Positions 38,378 to 47,868 are shown, numbered from the stretch's first letter. The stretch is DNA of 56,067 bases from Mesorhizobium metallidurans STM 2683 (GCF_000350085.1 NZ_CAUM01000093.1:1-56067); one strand, 5' to 3'. Notes: generated by a model from the letters alone, not told the origin. Numbers and translations are program-made.

Positions 38378-38635
38378 TCGCTAAATTTCAGATTGCTAAA
38401 ATATGTTCAAGACGAACTCATCTTTTTAAAGCCGGTTAACTATCTTTCCGACCCGGTATTAGGCCGTTCCCAAGCCACCGCGGGCGAGATGATTGGCTTT
38501 GGACAGCAGGCTGCGTTCATGTCGATGCCATTGGCGAAAGCTGGTGACAGGGTTAAGAGCTTCAGCTAATCCAAACCCGGCTGCGGCGGACCGTCGGCTG
38601 CGGCTTCTGCAACATCATGACCCTGGGAAAATGGT
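38378..38635. other. 258-bp divergent intergenic region
   Basis: It lies between the leftward VWA gene and the rightward HAD gene. The stretch next to the VWA gene is AT-rich (CTAAAATATGTTCAA) and probably carries its promoter; no confident -35/-10 pair or repeat was found. Short frames here are not gene-like. Confidence 0.5.
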
Positions 38636-39496
38636 ATGGCGCATTCGCCCGACATCATCGGCTCGCTCGCGGATTTGTCGGGAGCCTACGCGGCCATCCT
38701 TTGCGATGTCTGGGGCGTGGTCCACAATGGTGAATGGCATTTTCCGGCCGCGGCCGAGGCGCTGGCCACCGCGCGCACGATGAAGATACCCGTGGTTCTC
38801 ATCACCAACTCACCGCGCAGAAGCGCCGACGTGGTGGCGCAGATGAACGCGATCGGCGTTCCGGCCGCCGCCTATGACCGCGTCGTCACCTCCGGTGACG
38901 TCACCCGCGACCTGATTGCGGAGGGTCCGCGAAAGATCTTCCATATCGGCGCCGACCGCGATTTCACGCTCTATGACGGTCTCGACGTCGATCTGGTCGA
39001 GGAGTTCGAGGCCTCCGGCGTGGTCTGCACCGGCCTGTTCGACGACGAGGCGGAAAAGCCGGAAGACTATGCCGATCTCCTGCGGCGGCTGCGCGCCAGG
39101 AATCTGCCTTTCATCTGCGCCAATCCCGATATCATGGTCGAGCGCGGCCAGCGGATGATCGGGTGCGCGGGGGCACTCACCCGCGACTATGCCCAGCTTG
39201 GCGGACGCACGCTGATTGCCGGAAAGCCTTTTGCGCCGGTCTATGATGTCGCGCTGAGGGAGGTCGCCGAATTGCTCGGCCGCCCGGTAGAGCGCTCAGC
39301 TGTGCTGGCCATAGGCGATGGCATGATGACCGATATCAAGGGCGCTGCCGACAACGGCTTCGATGTGCTCTACGTATCGGGCGGCATCCACGCCCGCGAC
39401 TATGGCGATCCGCTGCAACCGGATCCGGCCAGGCTCGCCGCCTTTCTTGAAAAGCATGGCTACCGGCCGGTCGCGGTCATTCCGAGACTGCGGTAG
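38636..39496 (+). CDS. HAD-superfamily hydrolase, subfamily IIA (TIGR01459 type)
   Basis: A 286-residue phosphatase of the NagD-like class. ILCDVWGVVHNGEWHFPAAA carries motif I (D-x-W-G-V), VVLITNSPRR motif II, and IGDGMMTDIKGAADNGFDVL motif IV with the metal-binding aspartates. GRTLIAGKPFAPVYDVAL provides the lysine. It dephosphorylates an unknown small metabolite; in alphaproteobacteria this gene sits directly before ribF, as here. It ends inside a 17-bp tandem repeat. Confidence 0.93.
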   Translation: MAHSPDIIGSLADLSGAYAAILCDVWGVVHNGEWHFPAAAEALATARTMKIPVVLITNSPRRSADVVAQMNAIGVPAAAYDRVVTSGDVTRDLIAEGPRKIFHIGADRDFTLYDGLDVDLVEEFEASGVVCTGLFDDEAEKPEDYADLLRRLRARNLPFICANPDIMVERGQRMIGCAGALTRDYAQLGGRTLIAGKPFAPVYDVALREVAELLGRPVERSAVLAIGDGMMTDIKGAADNGFDVLYVSGGIHARDYGDPLQPDPARLAAFLEKHGYRPVAVIPRLR

Positions 39497-39515
39497 GGCC
39501 GAGACTACAGTAGGG
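39482..39515. repeat. 17-bp tandem repeat spanning the HAD stop codon
   Basis: CCGAGACTGCGGTAGGG (39482-39498) and CCGAGACTACAGTAGGG (39499-39515). The HAD stop TAG (39494-39496) is in the first unit and is repeated in the second. Confidence 0.85.
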
Positions 39516-39537
39516 TCGTTCCCATGGAAGCCTCGAA

Positions 39538-40521
39538 ATGACCGAAGCCTTCGAACGCGTTTCCGCAACCTCGCCGCTGCCGCCCGATTTGCGCGGTGGC
39601 GTGGTGGCGATCGGCAATTTCGACGGCGTTCACCGCGGCCATCAGGCCGTGCTCGAGCGCGCGCTCACCGAAGCACGGCGGCGCGGCGTGCCTGCTCTTG
39701 TGCTGAGCTTCGAGCCGCATCCGCGAAAAGTGTTCCGGCCCGACATCCCGCTGTTCGTGTTGACGCCGCCGCCGATGAAGGCGCGGCTTTTGTCGCTCCT
39801 GGGCTTTGCCGCGCTTGTCGAACAGCCGTTCACGCGCGGCTTCGCTTCCTTGTCGGCGGAAGCCTTCGTGACCGACGTGCTGGACCGGAATCTCGGCATC
39901 AGTCATGCCGTGACCGGCTTCGACTTTCATTTCGGCAAGGACAGGCAAGGTGGCCCGGCCTATTTGATGGCGGCCGGCGAACGCCACGGCTTCGGCGTCA
40001 CCCTGGTCGACGCGTTTCGCGACGAGGGCGCCGAGGTGGTGTCGTCGAGCCGCATCCGCACGCTGCTCTGCGAGGGCGAGGTGGCCGAGGCCGCCGGCCT
40101 GCTCGGCTACCGCTTCACGGTTGAAAGCGAAGTGATCGGCGGCCAGCAGCTTGGCCGCACGCTGGGCTTTCCGACCGCCAATATGAGGCTTTCGGCGGAA
40201 GCGACCCTGAAGGAAGGGATCTATGCCGTTCGCTTCCGCCGCGCCGACGGCACGCTCTATGACGGCGTCGCCAGTTTCGGCCGCCGTCCGACCGTTGACG
40301 ACAATGGCGCACCGCTCCTGGAAACCTTCGTCTTCGACTTTTCCGGCGATCTCTACGGCGAGATCTGCGCGGTGTCCTTCTTCGGCTACCTGCGCAGCGA
40401 AGTGAAGTTCGACGGGCTCGACGCACTGGTCGCGCAGATGAAGCGCGACGAGGCCGAGGCGAGGGCGCTGCTTGCCGGCGTCAGCCCGCTGTCCGAGCTC
40501 GACGCGGCCGTTGCTTTTTGA
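39538..40521 (+). CDS. ribF: bifunctional riboflavin kinase / FAD synthetase
   Basis: A 327-residue enzyme that phosphorylates riboflavin to FMN and adenylates FMN to FAD. The N-terminal nucleotidyltransferase has GNFDGVHRGHQAVLERAL, and GFDFHFGKDRQGGP with VSSSRIR completes it. The C-terminal flavokinase contains GRTLGFPTANMRL and YDGVASFGRRPTV. It supplies the cofactors needed by the flavin monooxygenases in this window as well as general metabolism. It ends one base before the convergent HdeD gene. Confidence 0.97.
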   Translation: MTEAFERVSATSPLPPDLRGGVVAIGNFDGVHRGHQAVLERALTEARRRGVPALVLSFEPHPRKVFRPDIPLFVLTPPPMKARLLSLLGFAALVEQPFTRGFASLSAEAFVTDVLDRNLGISHAVTGFDFHFGKDRQGGPAYLMAAGERHGFGVTLVDAFRDEGAEVVSSSRIRTLLCEGEVAEAAGLLGYRFTVESEVIGGQQLGRTLGFPTANMRLSAEATLKEGIYAVRFRRADGTLYDGVASFGRRPTVDDNGAPLLETFVFDFSGDLYGEICAVSFFGYLRSEVKFDGLDALVAQMKRDEAEARALLAGVSPLSELDAAVAF

Positions 40522-40522
40522 A

Positions 40523-41077
40523 CTATTCCTTCAGCGCAAGTCCGACCGCGATGAAGCTCCAGCCCTGGAAGATCAGGTCGATGGCCAGGAACAACCCCAG
40601 CACCCACAGGCTGTTGACCGGCCAGCCCATGGCGATGACCAGCCCCGCCAGCGCGCTGATGACGCCGGCCGCGACCAGCCAGCCCCAGCCTTTCTCCGGC
40701 TTGTGCTTGTAGCCGACCCAGGCCCTGAGCGCGCCTGAAACGAGAAGGGCGACCGCCAGTAGAAAAGTCAGAACTGCCGAGGCCAGCAGCGGATTATAGA
40801 AGGCGAAGAACCCGGCGACGGCGTAGAGCAGGCCGCTGAGCAACCAGTAGAAGAAGCGGCCCCATGTCTTGACCCCGAAAGCATGGATAATCTCGATGAC
40901 GCCGGCCATCAGCATCAGCCAGCCGACGACATAGACTGAAGCTACAGTGGCGATGAACAGATTGCCGAAGGCGATACCGCCGAAGATCAAAAGCAGCACG
41001 CCGAGTGCGACGAACCATCCCCATTTCGCCTTCGTCTGGCTGATTGCGTCTTTCAAGGCATCGCCCTGCAGTGTCAT
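40523..41077 (-). CDS. HdeD family membrane protein (DUF308)
   Basis: A 184-residue protein with six hydrophobic helices in three pairs; GVLLLIFGGIAFGNLF and GLLYAVAGFFAFYNPLLASA are DUF308 repeats. ATG follows GAGGGAGAAGGGCG. In Escherichia coli HdeD contributes to acid resistance at high cell density; a similar stress role is inferred. It is the first of several accessory genes lying between ribF and ileS. Confidence 0.92.
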   Translation of the reverse strand: MTLQGDALKDAISQTKAKWGWFVALGVLLLIFGGIAFGNLFIATVASVYVVGWLMLMAGVIEIIHAFGVKTWGRFFYWLLSGLLYAVAGFFAFYNPLLASAVLTFLLAVALLVSGALRAWVGYKHKPEKGWGWLVAAGVISALAGLVIAMGWPVNSLWVLGLFLAIDLIFQGWSFIAVGLALKE

Positions 41078-41273
41078 CGCCCTTCTCCCTCAAAATTATT
41101 TGGCTTTTTGCCGGCTTGGAAGGTAACGCCGATAGGCTTGCCCGTAAAGCGAGCAGCTTGCGAGCACCACACCTGCTTCAGGTCGGCGCGTTCCTGAAAA
41201 GTGCTGAACAAACTGAAGTTCGCTTTCATCGCGGCTTCGGCTAAGCTCCTGTCCTCGGGCGGGAACCTGTCGA

Positions 41274-41606
41274 ATGGACAACCACTTCGGACATTACCGG
41301 CTGAAACGCGCGGAACGGCAATTGCTCGGCCCGGACGGATCGGTGGAGCTTGCCGCGCGTTCCTTCGATATCCTGGTCACCTTGCTGGACAGGCCGGACG
41401 CGGTGGTCGGTAAGACCGAACTCTTGGACAGCGTCTGGCCCGATATGGTGGTAGGGGACAATACTCTGCAGGTGCACATTTCTGCGCTGCGGAAGGCGCT
41501 TGCCCCCGGCATGATAATGACCGTTCATCAACTGGTTCTACCACGTCAATATGTTTCGGCATCGAGAGGATTGGGAGCATATCGACGCAAGATTGCCGAA
41601 GGCTGA
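41274..41606 (+). pseudogene. OmpR-type winged-helix regulator, truncated
   Basis: A 110-residue frame. Residues 1-84 (HFGHYRLKRAERQLLGPDGS, FDILVTLLDRPDAVVGKTEL then NTLQVHISALRKALAPG) form the transcriptional-activator winged helix found at the N-terminus of CadC-like or TPR-containing regulators. At MTVH, where the family reads G-R-G-Y-x-F, similarity ends and the frame runs on as QLVLPRQYVSASRGLGAYRR to a stop. The wing tip and the whole sensory domain are gone. A good ribosome-binding site (GGGCGGGAACC) remains, so a peptide may be made. Followed 24 bp later by the esterase gene. Confidence 0.65.
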
Positions 41607-41630
41607 TCTAATGGGAACCGCTGGTTCAAA

Positions 41631-42536
41631 ATGAGCAATGTCGACGAACACCTCGATCTCAGCGAGATCAACACCGTCCGCCAATTGCTCACGTCAAAGC
41701 CACGGCCGGTGGGCTGGGACGAGCGCCGGGCGCGGCTCGATGAGGTCGGTTCGGTCTGGCCGGTCGCCGATGACATCCGATGCGAGGATGTGGTTTTCGA
41801 CGGCCTCGCGGGAGAGTGGTCCCTGGCGCCCGGGTGCGACAGGGACAAGGTTCTGCTCTTTTTCCACGGAGGCGGCTATTGCTCGGGCTCGCTCAAAAGT
41901 CATCGTCGAATGGTGACCGAGGCAGGCCGGGCAATGGGGATGCGCACGCTTGCGATCGACTATCGACGCGCACCGGAACATGCCTTTCCTGCGCAGCATG
42001 AAGACGCGCTCACCGCATGGCGCTTTCTGACCCGGGAGGGAATCGCACCGGATCGCATTGTGGCTGGCGGAGACAGTGCGGGCGGCAACCTGACCCTGTG
42101 CCTGGCCGGCAGATTGCGCGCGGCAGGCGAGCGGTTGCCGCGCTGTCTTTGGCTGGTTTCGCCCTGGACGGACCTTTCGATGTCCGGCGCGACACTGTCG
42201 AGCAAGGACGCGATCGACCCCGTCATTCACCGGGCATATCTGGAGGAACTGGCGGCAGCCTATGTCCCGCATGGTGTTGGCCGGCGCGATCCCCTGATCT
42301 CGCCGCTGTTTGCCGATCTGAGTGGATTTCCCCCTGTGCTGATACAAGTCGGTTCCGCCGAGGCGCTGTTATCGGATGCGACGCGGCTCGCGGAAGCCGC
42401 CGGCGTGGCTGACGTCAAGGTGCGCCTCGAAATCTGGCCGCATATGATCCACGCCTGGCCGGTCTGGAATGCGGGTTTGAGCGCCGGCCGCCGCGCTCTC
42501 CACAGCGCCGGCACATTCGTCCGCGAATATTTGTAA
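41631..42536 (+). CDS. alpha/beta hydrolase, hormone-sensitive lipase family
   Basis: A 301-residue esterase. The oxyanion motif FFHGGGYCSGSLKSHRRMV begins near residue 77. The nucleophile elbow is GGDSAGGNLTLCLAG near 144, and the catalytic His is in WPHMIHAWPVW near the end, with the acid in QVGSAEALLSDATR. This is the HSL/bacterial type IV carboxylesterase layout, and it should hydrolyse short-chain esters in the cytosol. ATG at 41631 has no strong ribosome-binding site. The truncated winged-helix regulator just upstream may once have controlled it. Confidence 0.93.
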   Translation: MSNVDEHLDLSEINTVRQLLTSKPRPVGWDERRARLDEVGSVWPVADDIRCEDVVFDGLAGEWSLAPGCDRDKVLLFFHGGGYCSGSLKSHRRMVTEAGRAMGMRTLAIDYRRAPEHAFPAQHEDALTAWRFLTREGIAPDRIVAGGDSAGGNLTLCLAGRLRAAGERLPRCLWLVSPWTDLSMSGATLSSKDAIDPVIHRAYLEELAAAYVPHGVGRRDPLISPLFADLSGFPPVLIQVGSAEALLSDATRLAEAAGVADVKVRLEIWPHMIHAWPVWNAGLSAGRRALHSAGTFVREYL

Positions 42537-42714
42537 TCTCCCTGAAGCGGTTTCTGGCGCCTGAGGTTTCGGTCTGGCGCGCCATATGGTTGGCGACAAT
42601 GTCGAAGAGTCTCGCCCCGATGTTACGGCTATTAAGTCAAATTTTACCGAACTGGCGCCATGGCTTGGGTGATGCCGGGTATTTTCCCCGGCGTGTTTCG
42701 CGTATGAGGCAACG

Positions 42715-43527
42715 ATGCGTTCCGTTCGAGCGATCCCGGCGATTGTGGCCGCCTCTCTGTTAAGCGCGCCGGATATCGCCCAAGCCGGCGAGGGCGCTTT
42801 CGGCTGGCTCTCCGGCGACTGGTACCTGACGGTCGGCGCCACCGGCCTGGTCGCCCCGGACTTCGAAGGCGCCAAGAGCTATATGCTCGGCGCCCAGCCG
42901 ATCATCTCGCTCGGCAAGGCTGGCCCCCAGGCCCGCTTCACCTCGCGCAACGACAACATCTCGCTGGCGCTGATCGATGAGGGTGGTGTCCGCGCAGGCT
43001 TGACCGGCAAGATCCTGTTTTCGCGCGACGGCGGCGACGCCGACGAACTGAAAGGCCTCGACCCGGTACGCTGGGGCGGCGAGGCCGGCGGCTTCTTCGA
43101 ATTCTATCCGCTGGACTGGCTGCGCGCCCGCGCCGAGTTGCGACGCGGTATTCGCGCCCATAACGGCTTTGTCGCCGACATTGCCGCCGACGCCTTCTAT
43201 GATGTGACGCCGGAGGTCAGGCTTTCGGGGGGGCCGCGTGTTTCGTTCGCCTCATCGGACTATTTCGACGCCTATTACGGGGTCAATGCCGAGGAGGCCG
43301 TGGCTTCAGGCCTCAGCGAGTACCATCCGGGCGGCGGCGTGAAATCGGCGGGTCTCGGCGGCGCGGTGACCTGGAAGGTGACCGAGCCGATGACGGCCAG
43401 CCTGTTCGGCGAGTATTCGCGCCTGATGGGTCCAGCGGCCGATTCCAGCCTGGTCAAGGAGCGCGGCGACCGCAACCAGTTCACCGTCGGCGTGTCGACC
43501 ACTTACCGCTTCGACTTTTCGATGTAG
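42715..43527 (+). CDS. MipA/OmpV family outer-membrane protein
   Basis: A 270-residue protein with a signal peptide (RAIPAIVAASLLSAPDIAQA) and a series of amphipathic beta strands. Its blocks include GDWYLTVGATGLVAPDFEGA, ARAELRRGIRAHNGF and LSGGPRVSFASSDYFDAYYG, characteristic of MipA/OmpV. The C-terminal strand is TTYRFDFSM, where most barrels end in an aromatic; here Met follows, a slight deviation. It is likely a small barrel that scaffolds murein enzymes or transports osmolytes. A hairpin TGCCGGGTATTTTCCCCGGC lies 40 bp upstream. Confidence 0.9.
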   Translation: MRSVRAIPAIVAASLLSAPDIAQAGEGAFGWLSGDWYLTVGATGLVAPDFEGAKSYMLGAQPIISLGKAGPQARFTSRNDNISLALIDEGGVRAGLTGKILFSRDGGDADELKGLDPVRWGGEAGGFFEFYPLDWLRARAELRRGIRAHNGFVADIAADAFYDVTPEVRLSGGPRVSFASSDYFDAYYGVNAEEAVASGLSEYHPGGGVKSAGLGGAVTWKVTEPMTASLFGEYSRLMGPAADSSLVKERGDRNQFTVGVSTTYRFDFSM

Positions 43528-43530
43528 GTT

Positions 43531-43965
43531 CTATCCCAGCAAGCGCGTATCGATCGGGTGCGTCGTGACGCCAACGATGTGGATGCCGTCGCGAGCCAGC
43601 AGATCCGGGTTGAGGAGATAGTTCCTTGTGAACGGGATAATTGCACAAGGGACTTCCATGACGGAATGGCTGGCGGCAGCAACAAACTCCGTCCCGAGCC
43701 GCTGCGTTGTGGCCAGATCGTCCTTCCAGTCATCGGGTAGTTCCGCAGATGTGACGGCAATGTCGTCCGGCACGCTGATCTCCAGCAGCTGATAGGTCTC
43801 GGGCATGTCTTCCGCGTCGACATGCACCAGGATTTCGAGCAGCGCGGTGGCCGGATGATCGGCGCAGTAGACTATAGGCACTCCCATGACGTTCCAGCGG
43901 CCGGCACTGACTAGGCCGCCAATGCCTGAAAGGTCGGCGTAACCGGAAATGCGCCAAAGCCGCAT
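43531..43965 (-). CDS. RES-domain toxin (NAD+ phosphorylase family)
   Basis: A 144-residue protein whose core is MRLWRISGYADL, SAGRWNVMGVPIVYCADHPA with the R-x-S/G motif and TALLEILVHVD, the RES fold. RES toxins cleave NAD+ and halt growth. The partner antitoxin gene lies 3 bp upstream on the same strand, the classic arrangement. The 3' end lies 3 bp from the mipA stop (convergent). Confidence 0.9.
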   Translation of the reverse strand: MRLWRISGYADLSGIGGLVSAGRWNVMGVPIVYCADHPATALLEILVHVDAEDMPETYQLLEISVPDDIAVTSAELPDDWKDDLATTQRLGTEFVAAASHSVMEVPCAIIPFTRNYLLNPDLLARDGIHIVGVTTHPIDTRLLG

Positions 43966-43968
43966 AAG

Positions 43969-44391
43969 TCAGGCAAAGATGCCATGGTCGATACGATGGA
44001 GTTCTTCCTCCACCAGGACTGCGCCCGTTTCGGACTGCATCAGGTTGATCGGTGTCTCGTTGAGCACCCTGCTGCGCTTGCGCAGCCAGCGCTGTGCCTT
44101 CTCGTGATTGCCGAAAACCCGATCCGCCATCGCCGAGATCCGTTCAAGCCGCACCACGCGGTCGGATTCGGCGATCGTCAGCGTTTCGTTTCGCTCCTTG
44201 CGCCGCGCCAGCGTGCGCCGCGGGCCAACGATTTGAAAGATTTCATCATTGCTGAAGCCGATCTGACGAAGCCCTTCGACCCTGGAGATGTGAACCAGAA
44301 ACCGCTCTGTCGCTGCATCCGGGATAGCGGCATTCGCGCCGGAGCGTTCTGTTTTCGAGTTTGGCTGGACCTTGAGGCGCAAGCTGGACAT
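43969..44391 (-). CDS. Xre/MbcA/ParS-type antitoxin of the RES toxin
   Basis: A 140-residue antitoxin. ATG at 44391 follows GGAGCCAAACC, so the longer frame to 44505 is rejected. SRVEGLRQIGFSNDEIFQIV then GPRRTLARRKERNETLTIAE is the Xre-like helix-turn-helix, and DRVFGNHEKAQRWLRKRSRV then LNETPINLMQSETGAVLVEE is the DUF2384 toxin-binding domain. It should bind and neutralise the RES toxin and repress the operon promoter. Upstream lies an AT-rich stretch (TATGTATATGGGCAAA) likely carrying that promoter. Confidence 0.9.
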   Translation of the reverse strand: MSSLRLKVQPNSKTERSGANAAIPDAATERFLVHISRVEGLRQIGFSNDEIFQIVGPRRTLARRKERNETLTIAESDRVVRLERISAMADRVFGNHEKAQRWLRKRSRVLNETPINLMQSETGAVLVEEELHRIDHGIFA

Positions 44392-44659
44392 CGGTTTGGC
44401 TCCGTTGCCATTTGCCCATATACATAGGCGCAATTGGCACGGACTGCAAGAATCCCCACAGGAAAGCCGGCGACAGGAAAGCGGGCACGAGTTCGGGCTT
44501 TCCAACGGGGCCGGCCTCGTCTAAAAGCCCGATTATGACGCAGTTTACCCACACCTTGGCGATTGCGATACGAATTACGAGCCCGGTGTTCCCTGCGGCC
44601 TGAGCGCCGCCGGAGCCGCCGGGTGTCTTGCGCGTGCCCTCTCGCGCTTTCTCCTGATC
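44392..44659. other. 268-bp region without a gene, between antitoxin and ileS
   Basis: It holds the presumed antitoxin promoter near 44410-44430 and GC-rich filler with no convincing frame. It ends at a copy of repeat family B. Confidence 0.5.
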
Positions 44660-44712
44660 ATCAACGCATATCGCCCAAAAGTGGGTCCGGTTTTGGGAAA
44701 ACGATATGTGTC
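44660..44712. repeat. palindromic repeat family B, divergent copy
   Basis: CGCATATCG...CCCAAAA-GTGGGTCCGG-TTTTGGG...CGATATGTG: the same architecture as the copies at 18867 and 47761 with substitutions in the outer arms. It lies just upstream of ileS. Confidence 0.7.
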
Positions 44713-44771
44713 AAAGCGAAGATTTCAACGCCCGAGCTCCTTTGCCGCCGGGCAACGCACATGGCAGACCA

Positions 44772-47762
44772 ATGACCGACACCGCAATGACCGATACTGT
44801 TGAAACGATCGACTATTCCAAGACGCTTTATCTGCCGCAGACGGATTTCCCGATGCGCGCCGGCTTGCCCGAGAAGGAACCGCTGCTGGTCAAGCGCTGG
44901 CAGGACATGGACCTCTATCGCAAGTTGCGCGAAAGTGCTGCCGGCCGCACCAAATACGTGCTGCATGACGGCCCGCCCTACGCCAACGGCAACATCCATA
45001 TCGGCCATGCGCTGAACAAGATCCTCAAGGACGTCATCACCCGCTCGTTCCAGATGCGCGGCTACGATTCGAATTACGTGCCCGGCTGGGACTGCCATGG
45101 CCTGCCGATCGAATGGAAGATCGAGGAACAGTACCGCGCCAAGGGCAAGAACAAGGACGAGGTGCCGGTCAACGAATTCCGCAAGGAATGCCGGGAATTC
45201 GCCGCCCACTGGATCAAGGTCCAGGGCGGCGAATTCCAGCGGCTGGGCGTCGTCGGCGACTTCGACAATCCCTATACGACCATGGCCTTCCATGCCGAGG
45301 CGCGCATCGCCGGCGAGCTGTTGAAATTCGCTCTGTCGGGCCAACTCTATCGCGGCTCCAAGCCTGTGATGTGGAGCGTGGTCGAGCGCACCGCGCTGGC
45401 CGAGGCCGAAGTCGAGTACCAGGACTATGAGAGCGACACGATCTGGGCGAAGTTCCCCGTCGTCAGCCTCGCGCGGCCTGTCATCTCTGCCGAAGACGGG
45501 CAGCCGGCAACGCTGAGCGAGACCGCGCTCGACTTGCTCGAGGCCCATGTCGTCATCTGGACGACGACGCCATGGACCATCCCCGGCAACCGCGCCGTCA
45601 ACTATTCGCCGCGCGTCGCCTATGGCCTTTACGAGGTGACGGCGGCTGAGAATGCGTTCGGCCCGCAGCCCGGAGAAAAGCTGATTTTCGCCGACGCGCT
45701 GGCCGAGGATGCCGCCGCCAAGGCAAAAGTCACCTTGAATCGTCTTCATAGCGTTTCGGCCGAACAGCTTGGAAGCCTTACGCTTTCGCATCCCTTCAAG
45801 GGGTTGAACGGTGGTTACGAATTCCCGGTGCCGATGCTTGCCGGCGACCATGTCACCGACGATGCCGGCACCGGCTTCGTCCACACCTCGCCAAGCCATG
45901 GCCGTGAGGATTTCGATGCCTGGACGGATGCCGTATCGGATCTGCAGGCGCGCGGCATCGACACGGCGATCCCGTTCCCCGTCGACGATGCCGGCTTCTT
46001 CACCAAGGACGCGCCGGGCTTTGGCCCGGATCGCGAGGGTGGGCCGGCGCGCGTCATCGACGACAACGGCAAGAAGGGCAATGCCAACCAGGCGGTCATC
46101 GACGAGCTGATCAAGCGCAACGCGCTGTTCGCGCGTGGCCGGCTGAAGCACAGCTACCCGCATTCCTGGCGCTCGAAGAAGCCGATCATCTTCCGCAACA
46201 CGCCGCAATGGTTCGTCTACATGGACAAGGATCTCGGCGATGGCACGACGCTGCGCAGCCGCGCGCTGAAGGCCATCGACGACACCCGCTTCGTGCCGGG
46301 GGCGGGCCAGAACCGCATCCGCGCCATGATCGAGGAGCGCCCGGATTGGGTGCTGTCGCGCCAGCGCGCCTGGGGCGTGCCGATCGCCGTCTTCGCCGAC
46401 GAGGACGGCAATGTGTTGAAGGACGAAGCGGTCAACCAGCGCATCATGGATGCCTTCGAGACCGAGGGCGCCGACGCCTGGTTCGCTGCCGGCGCCAAGG
46501 AGCGTTTCCTCGGCAACCACGATGGTTCGAAATGGCATCAGGTCATGGACATCCTCGACGTCTGGTTCGATTCCGGCTCGAGCCATGTCTTCACGCTTGA
46601 GGACCGTCCGGACCTGAAATGGCCGGCCGACCTCTACCTCGAAGGCTCCGATCAGCATCGCGGCTGGTTCCACTCCTCGCTGCTCGAAAGCTGCGGCACC
46701 AGGGGCAGGGCGCCTTATGACACCGTCGTCACCCATGGCTTCACCATGGACGAGGAAGGGCGCAAAATGTCGAAGTCGCTCGGCAACACCGTCGTGCCGC
46801 AGGACGTCATCAAGCAGTCGGGCGCCGACATCCTGCGCCTGTGGGTGGTGACGACCGATTACTGGGAAGACCAGCGGCTCGGCAAGAACGTGTTGCAGAC
46901 CAACATCGACGCCTACCGCAAACTCAGGAACACCATCCGCTGGATGCTGGGTACGCTCGCCCATGACGATGGCGAGGAAGTGCCGCTGGACAAGATGCCG
47001 GAGCTGGAGCGGCTGATGCTGCACCGGCTTGCCGAGTTGGATGAAGTCGTGCGTCAGGGCTACGACGCCTTCGAGTTCAAGCGCATCACCCGCGCGCTGC
47101 TCGACTTCATGGTGGTCGAGCTGTCGGCCTTCTATTTCGACATCCGCAAGGACGCGCTTTATTGCGACGCGCCGTCCAGCGTGAAGCGCAAGGCTTCCGT
47201 GCAGGTGGTGCGCCATCTTTTCGATTGCCTGGTGAAATGGCTGGCGCCGATGCTGCCCTTTACCATGGAAGAAGCCTGGCTCGACCGTCATCCCGACGCT
47301 GTCTCGTTGCATCTCGACCAGTTTCCACAGATCCCGGCAGACTGGAAGAATGACGCGCTGGCGGAAAAATGGCGCAAGGTGCGGCAGGTTCGCCGTGTCG
47401 TGACCGGTGCACTCGAGATCGCGCGCGCCCGGAAGGTCATCGGTTCGTCGCTGGAGGCGGTGCCGGTCGTCACCCTCGACGATGCGGCGCTGGAAGCAGC
47501 GATTTCTGATGTCGACATGGCCGAGATGGCGATCACCAGCGACCTGGTCATTGTCCATGGCCAGGCGCCGGCAGAGGCCTTCACGCTGGACGACGTCAAG
47601 GGCGTCGCCGTGGTGGTGGAGAAGGCCGAGGATCGGGGCCTGGTCAAATGCGCGCGCTCCTGGCGCTATACCGCCGATGTCGGCAGCGACGCGGAATTCC
47701 CCGATGTTTCGGCACGGGACGCCGCTGTGCTGCACGAGTTGAAGGCTCTCGGTCGTATCTGA
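44772..47762 (+). CDS. ileS: isoleucyl-tRNA synthetase
   Basis: A 996-residue class I synthetase that charges tRNA-Ile and edits misactivated valine. HIGH appears as [10 protein letters not shown] at about residue 76 and KMSKS as RKMSKSLGN at about 665. The CP1 editing domain is marked by [18 protein letters not shown] and [14 protein letters not shown] at 44772 ([11 protein letters not shown]) is preferred; the ATG at 44706 lies inside repeat B and adds an unlikely tail. The C-terminal zinc finger of E. coli IleS is degenerate here: only KCARSWRY keeps one cysteine, as seems usual in alphaproteobacteria. The stop codon overlaps the start of a palindromic repeat. Confidence 0.97.
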   Translation: MTDTAMTDTVETIDYSKTLYLPQTDFPMRAGLPEKEPLLVKRWQDMDLYRKLRESAAGRTKYVLHDGPPYANGNIHIGHALNKILKDVITRSFQMRGYDSNYVPGWDCHGLPIEWKIEEQYRAKGKNKDEVPVNEFRKECREFAAHWIKVQGGEFQRLGVVGDFDNPYTTMAFHAEARIAGELLKFALSGQLYRGSKPVMWSVVERTALAEAEVEYQDYESDTIWAKFPVVSLARPVISAEDGQPATLSETALDLLEAHVVIWTTTPWTIPGNRAVNYSPRVAYGLYEVTAAENAFGPQPGEKLIFADALAEDAAAKAKVTLNRLHSVSAEQLGSLTLSHPFKGLNGGYEFPVPMLAGDHVTDDAGTGFVHTSPSHGREDFDAWTDAVSDLQARGIDTAIPFPVDDAGFFTKDAPGFGPDREGGPARVIDDNGKKGNANQAVIDELIKRNALFARGRLKHSYPHSWRSKKPIIFRNTPQWFVYMDKDLGDGTTLRSRALKAIDDTRFVPGAGQNRIRAMIEERPDWVLSRQRAWGVPIAVFADEDGNVLKDEAVNQRIMDAFETEGADAWFAAGAKERFLGNHDGSKWHQVMDILDVWFDSGSSHVFTLEDRPDLKWPADLYLEGSDQHRGWFHSSLLESCGTRGRAPYDTVVTHGFTMDEEGRKMSKSLGNTVVPQDVIKQSGADILRLWVVTTDYWEDQRLGKNVLQTNIDAYRKLRNTIRWMLGTLAHDDGEEVPLDKMPELERLMLHRLAELDEVVRQGYDAFEFKRITRALLDFMVVELSAFYFDIRKDALYCDAPSSVKRKASVQVVRHLFDCLVKWLAPMLPFTMEEAWLDRHPDAVSLHLDQFPQIPADWKNDALAEKWRKVRQVRRVVTGALEIARARKVIGSSLEAVPVVTLDDAALEAAISDVDMAEMAITSDLVIVHGQAPAEAFTLDDVKGVAVVVEKAEDRGLVKCARSWRYTADVGSDAEFPDVSARDAAVLHELKALGRI

Positions 47763-47868
47763 TGCATGTCGCCCAAAAGTGCGTAGCGGTTTTGGGACAA
47801 CGACATGCATCGAGCAAAGAGTCATGTCGCCCAAAAGTGCGAAGCGGTTTTGGGATAACGAAATGCAT
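47761..47868. repeat. palindromic repeat family B, two tandem copies
   Basis: Copy 2 (47762-47810) has outer arms ATGCATGTCG/CGACATGCAT and inner CCCAAAA/TTTTGGG. Copy 3 (47822-47868) repeats TCATGTCGCCCAAAAGTGCG and ends AACGAAATGCA with one arm mutated. Copy 2 begins on the A of the ileS TGA stop. Confidence 0.85.
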
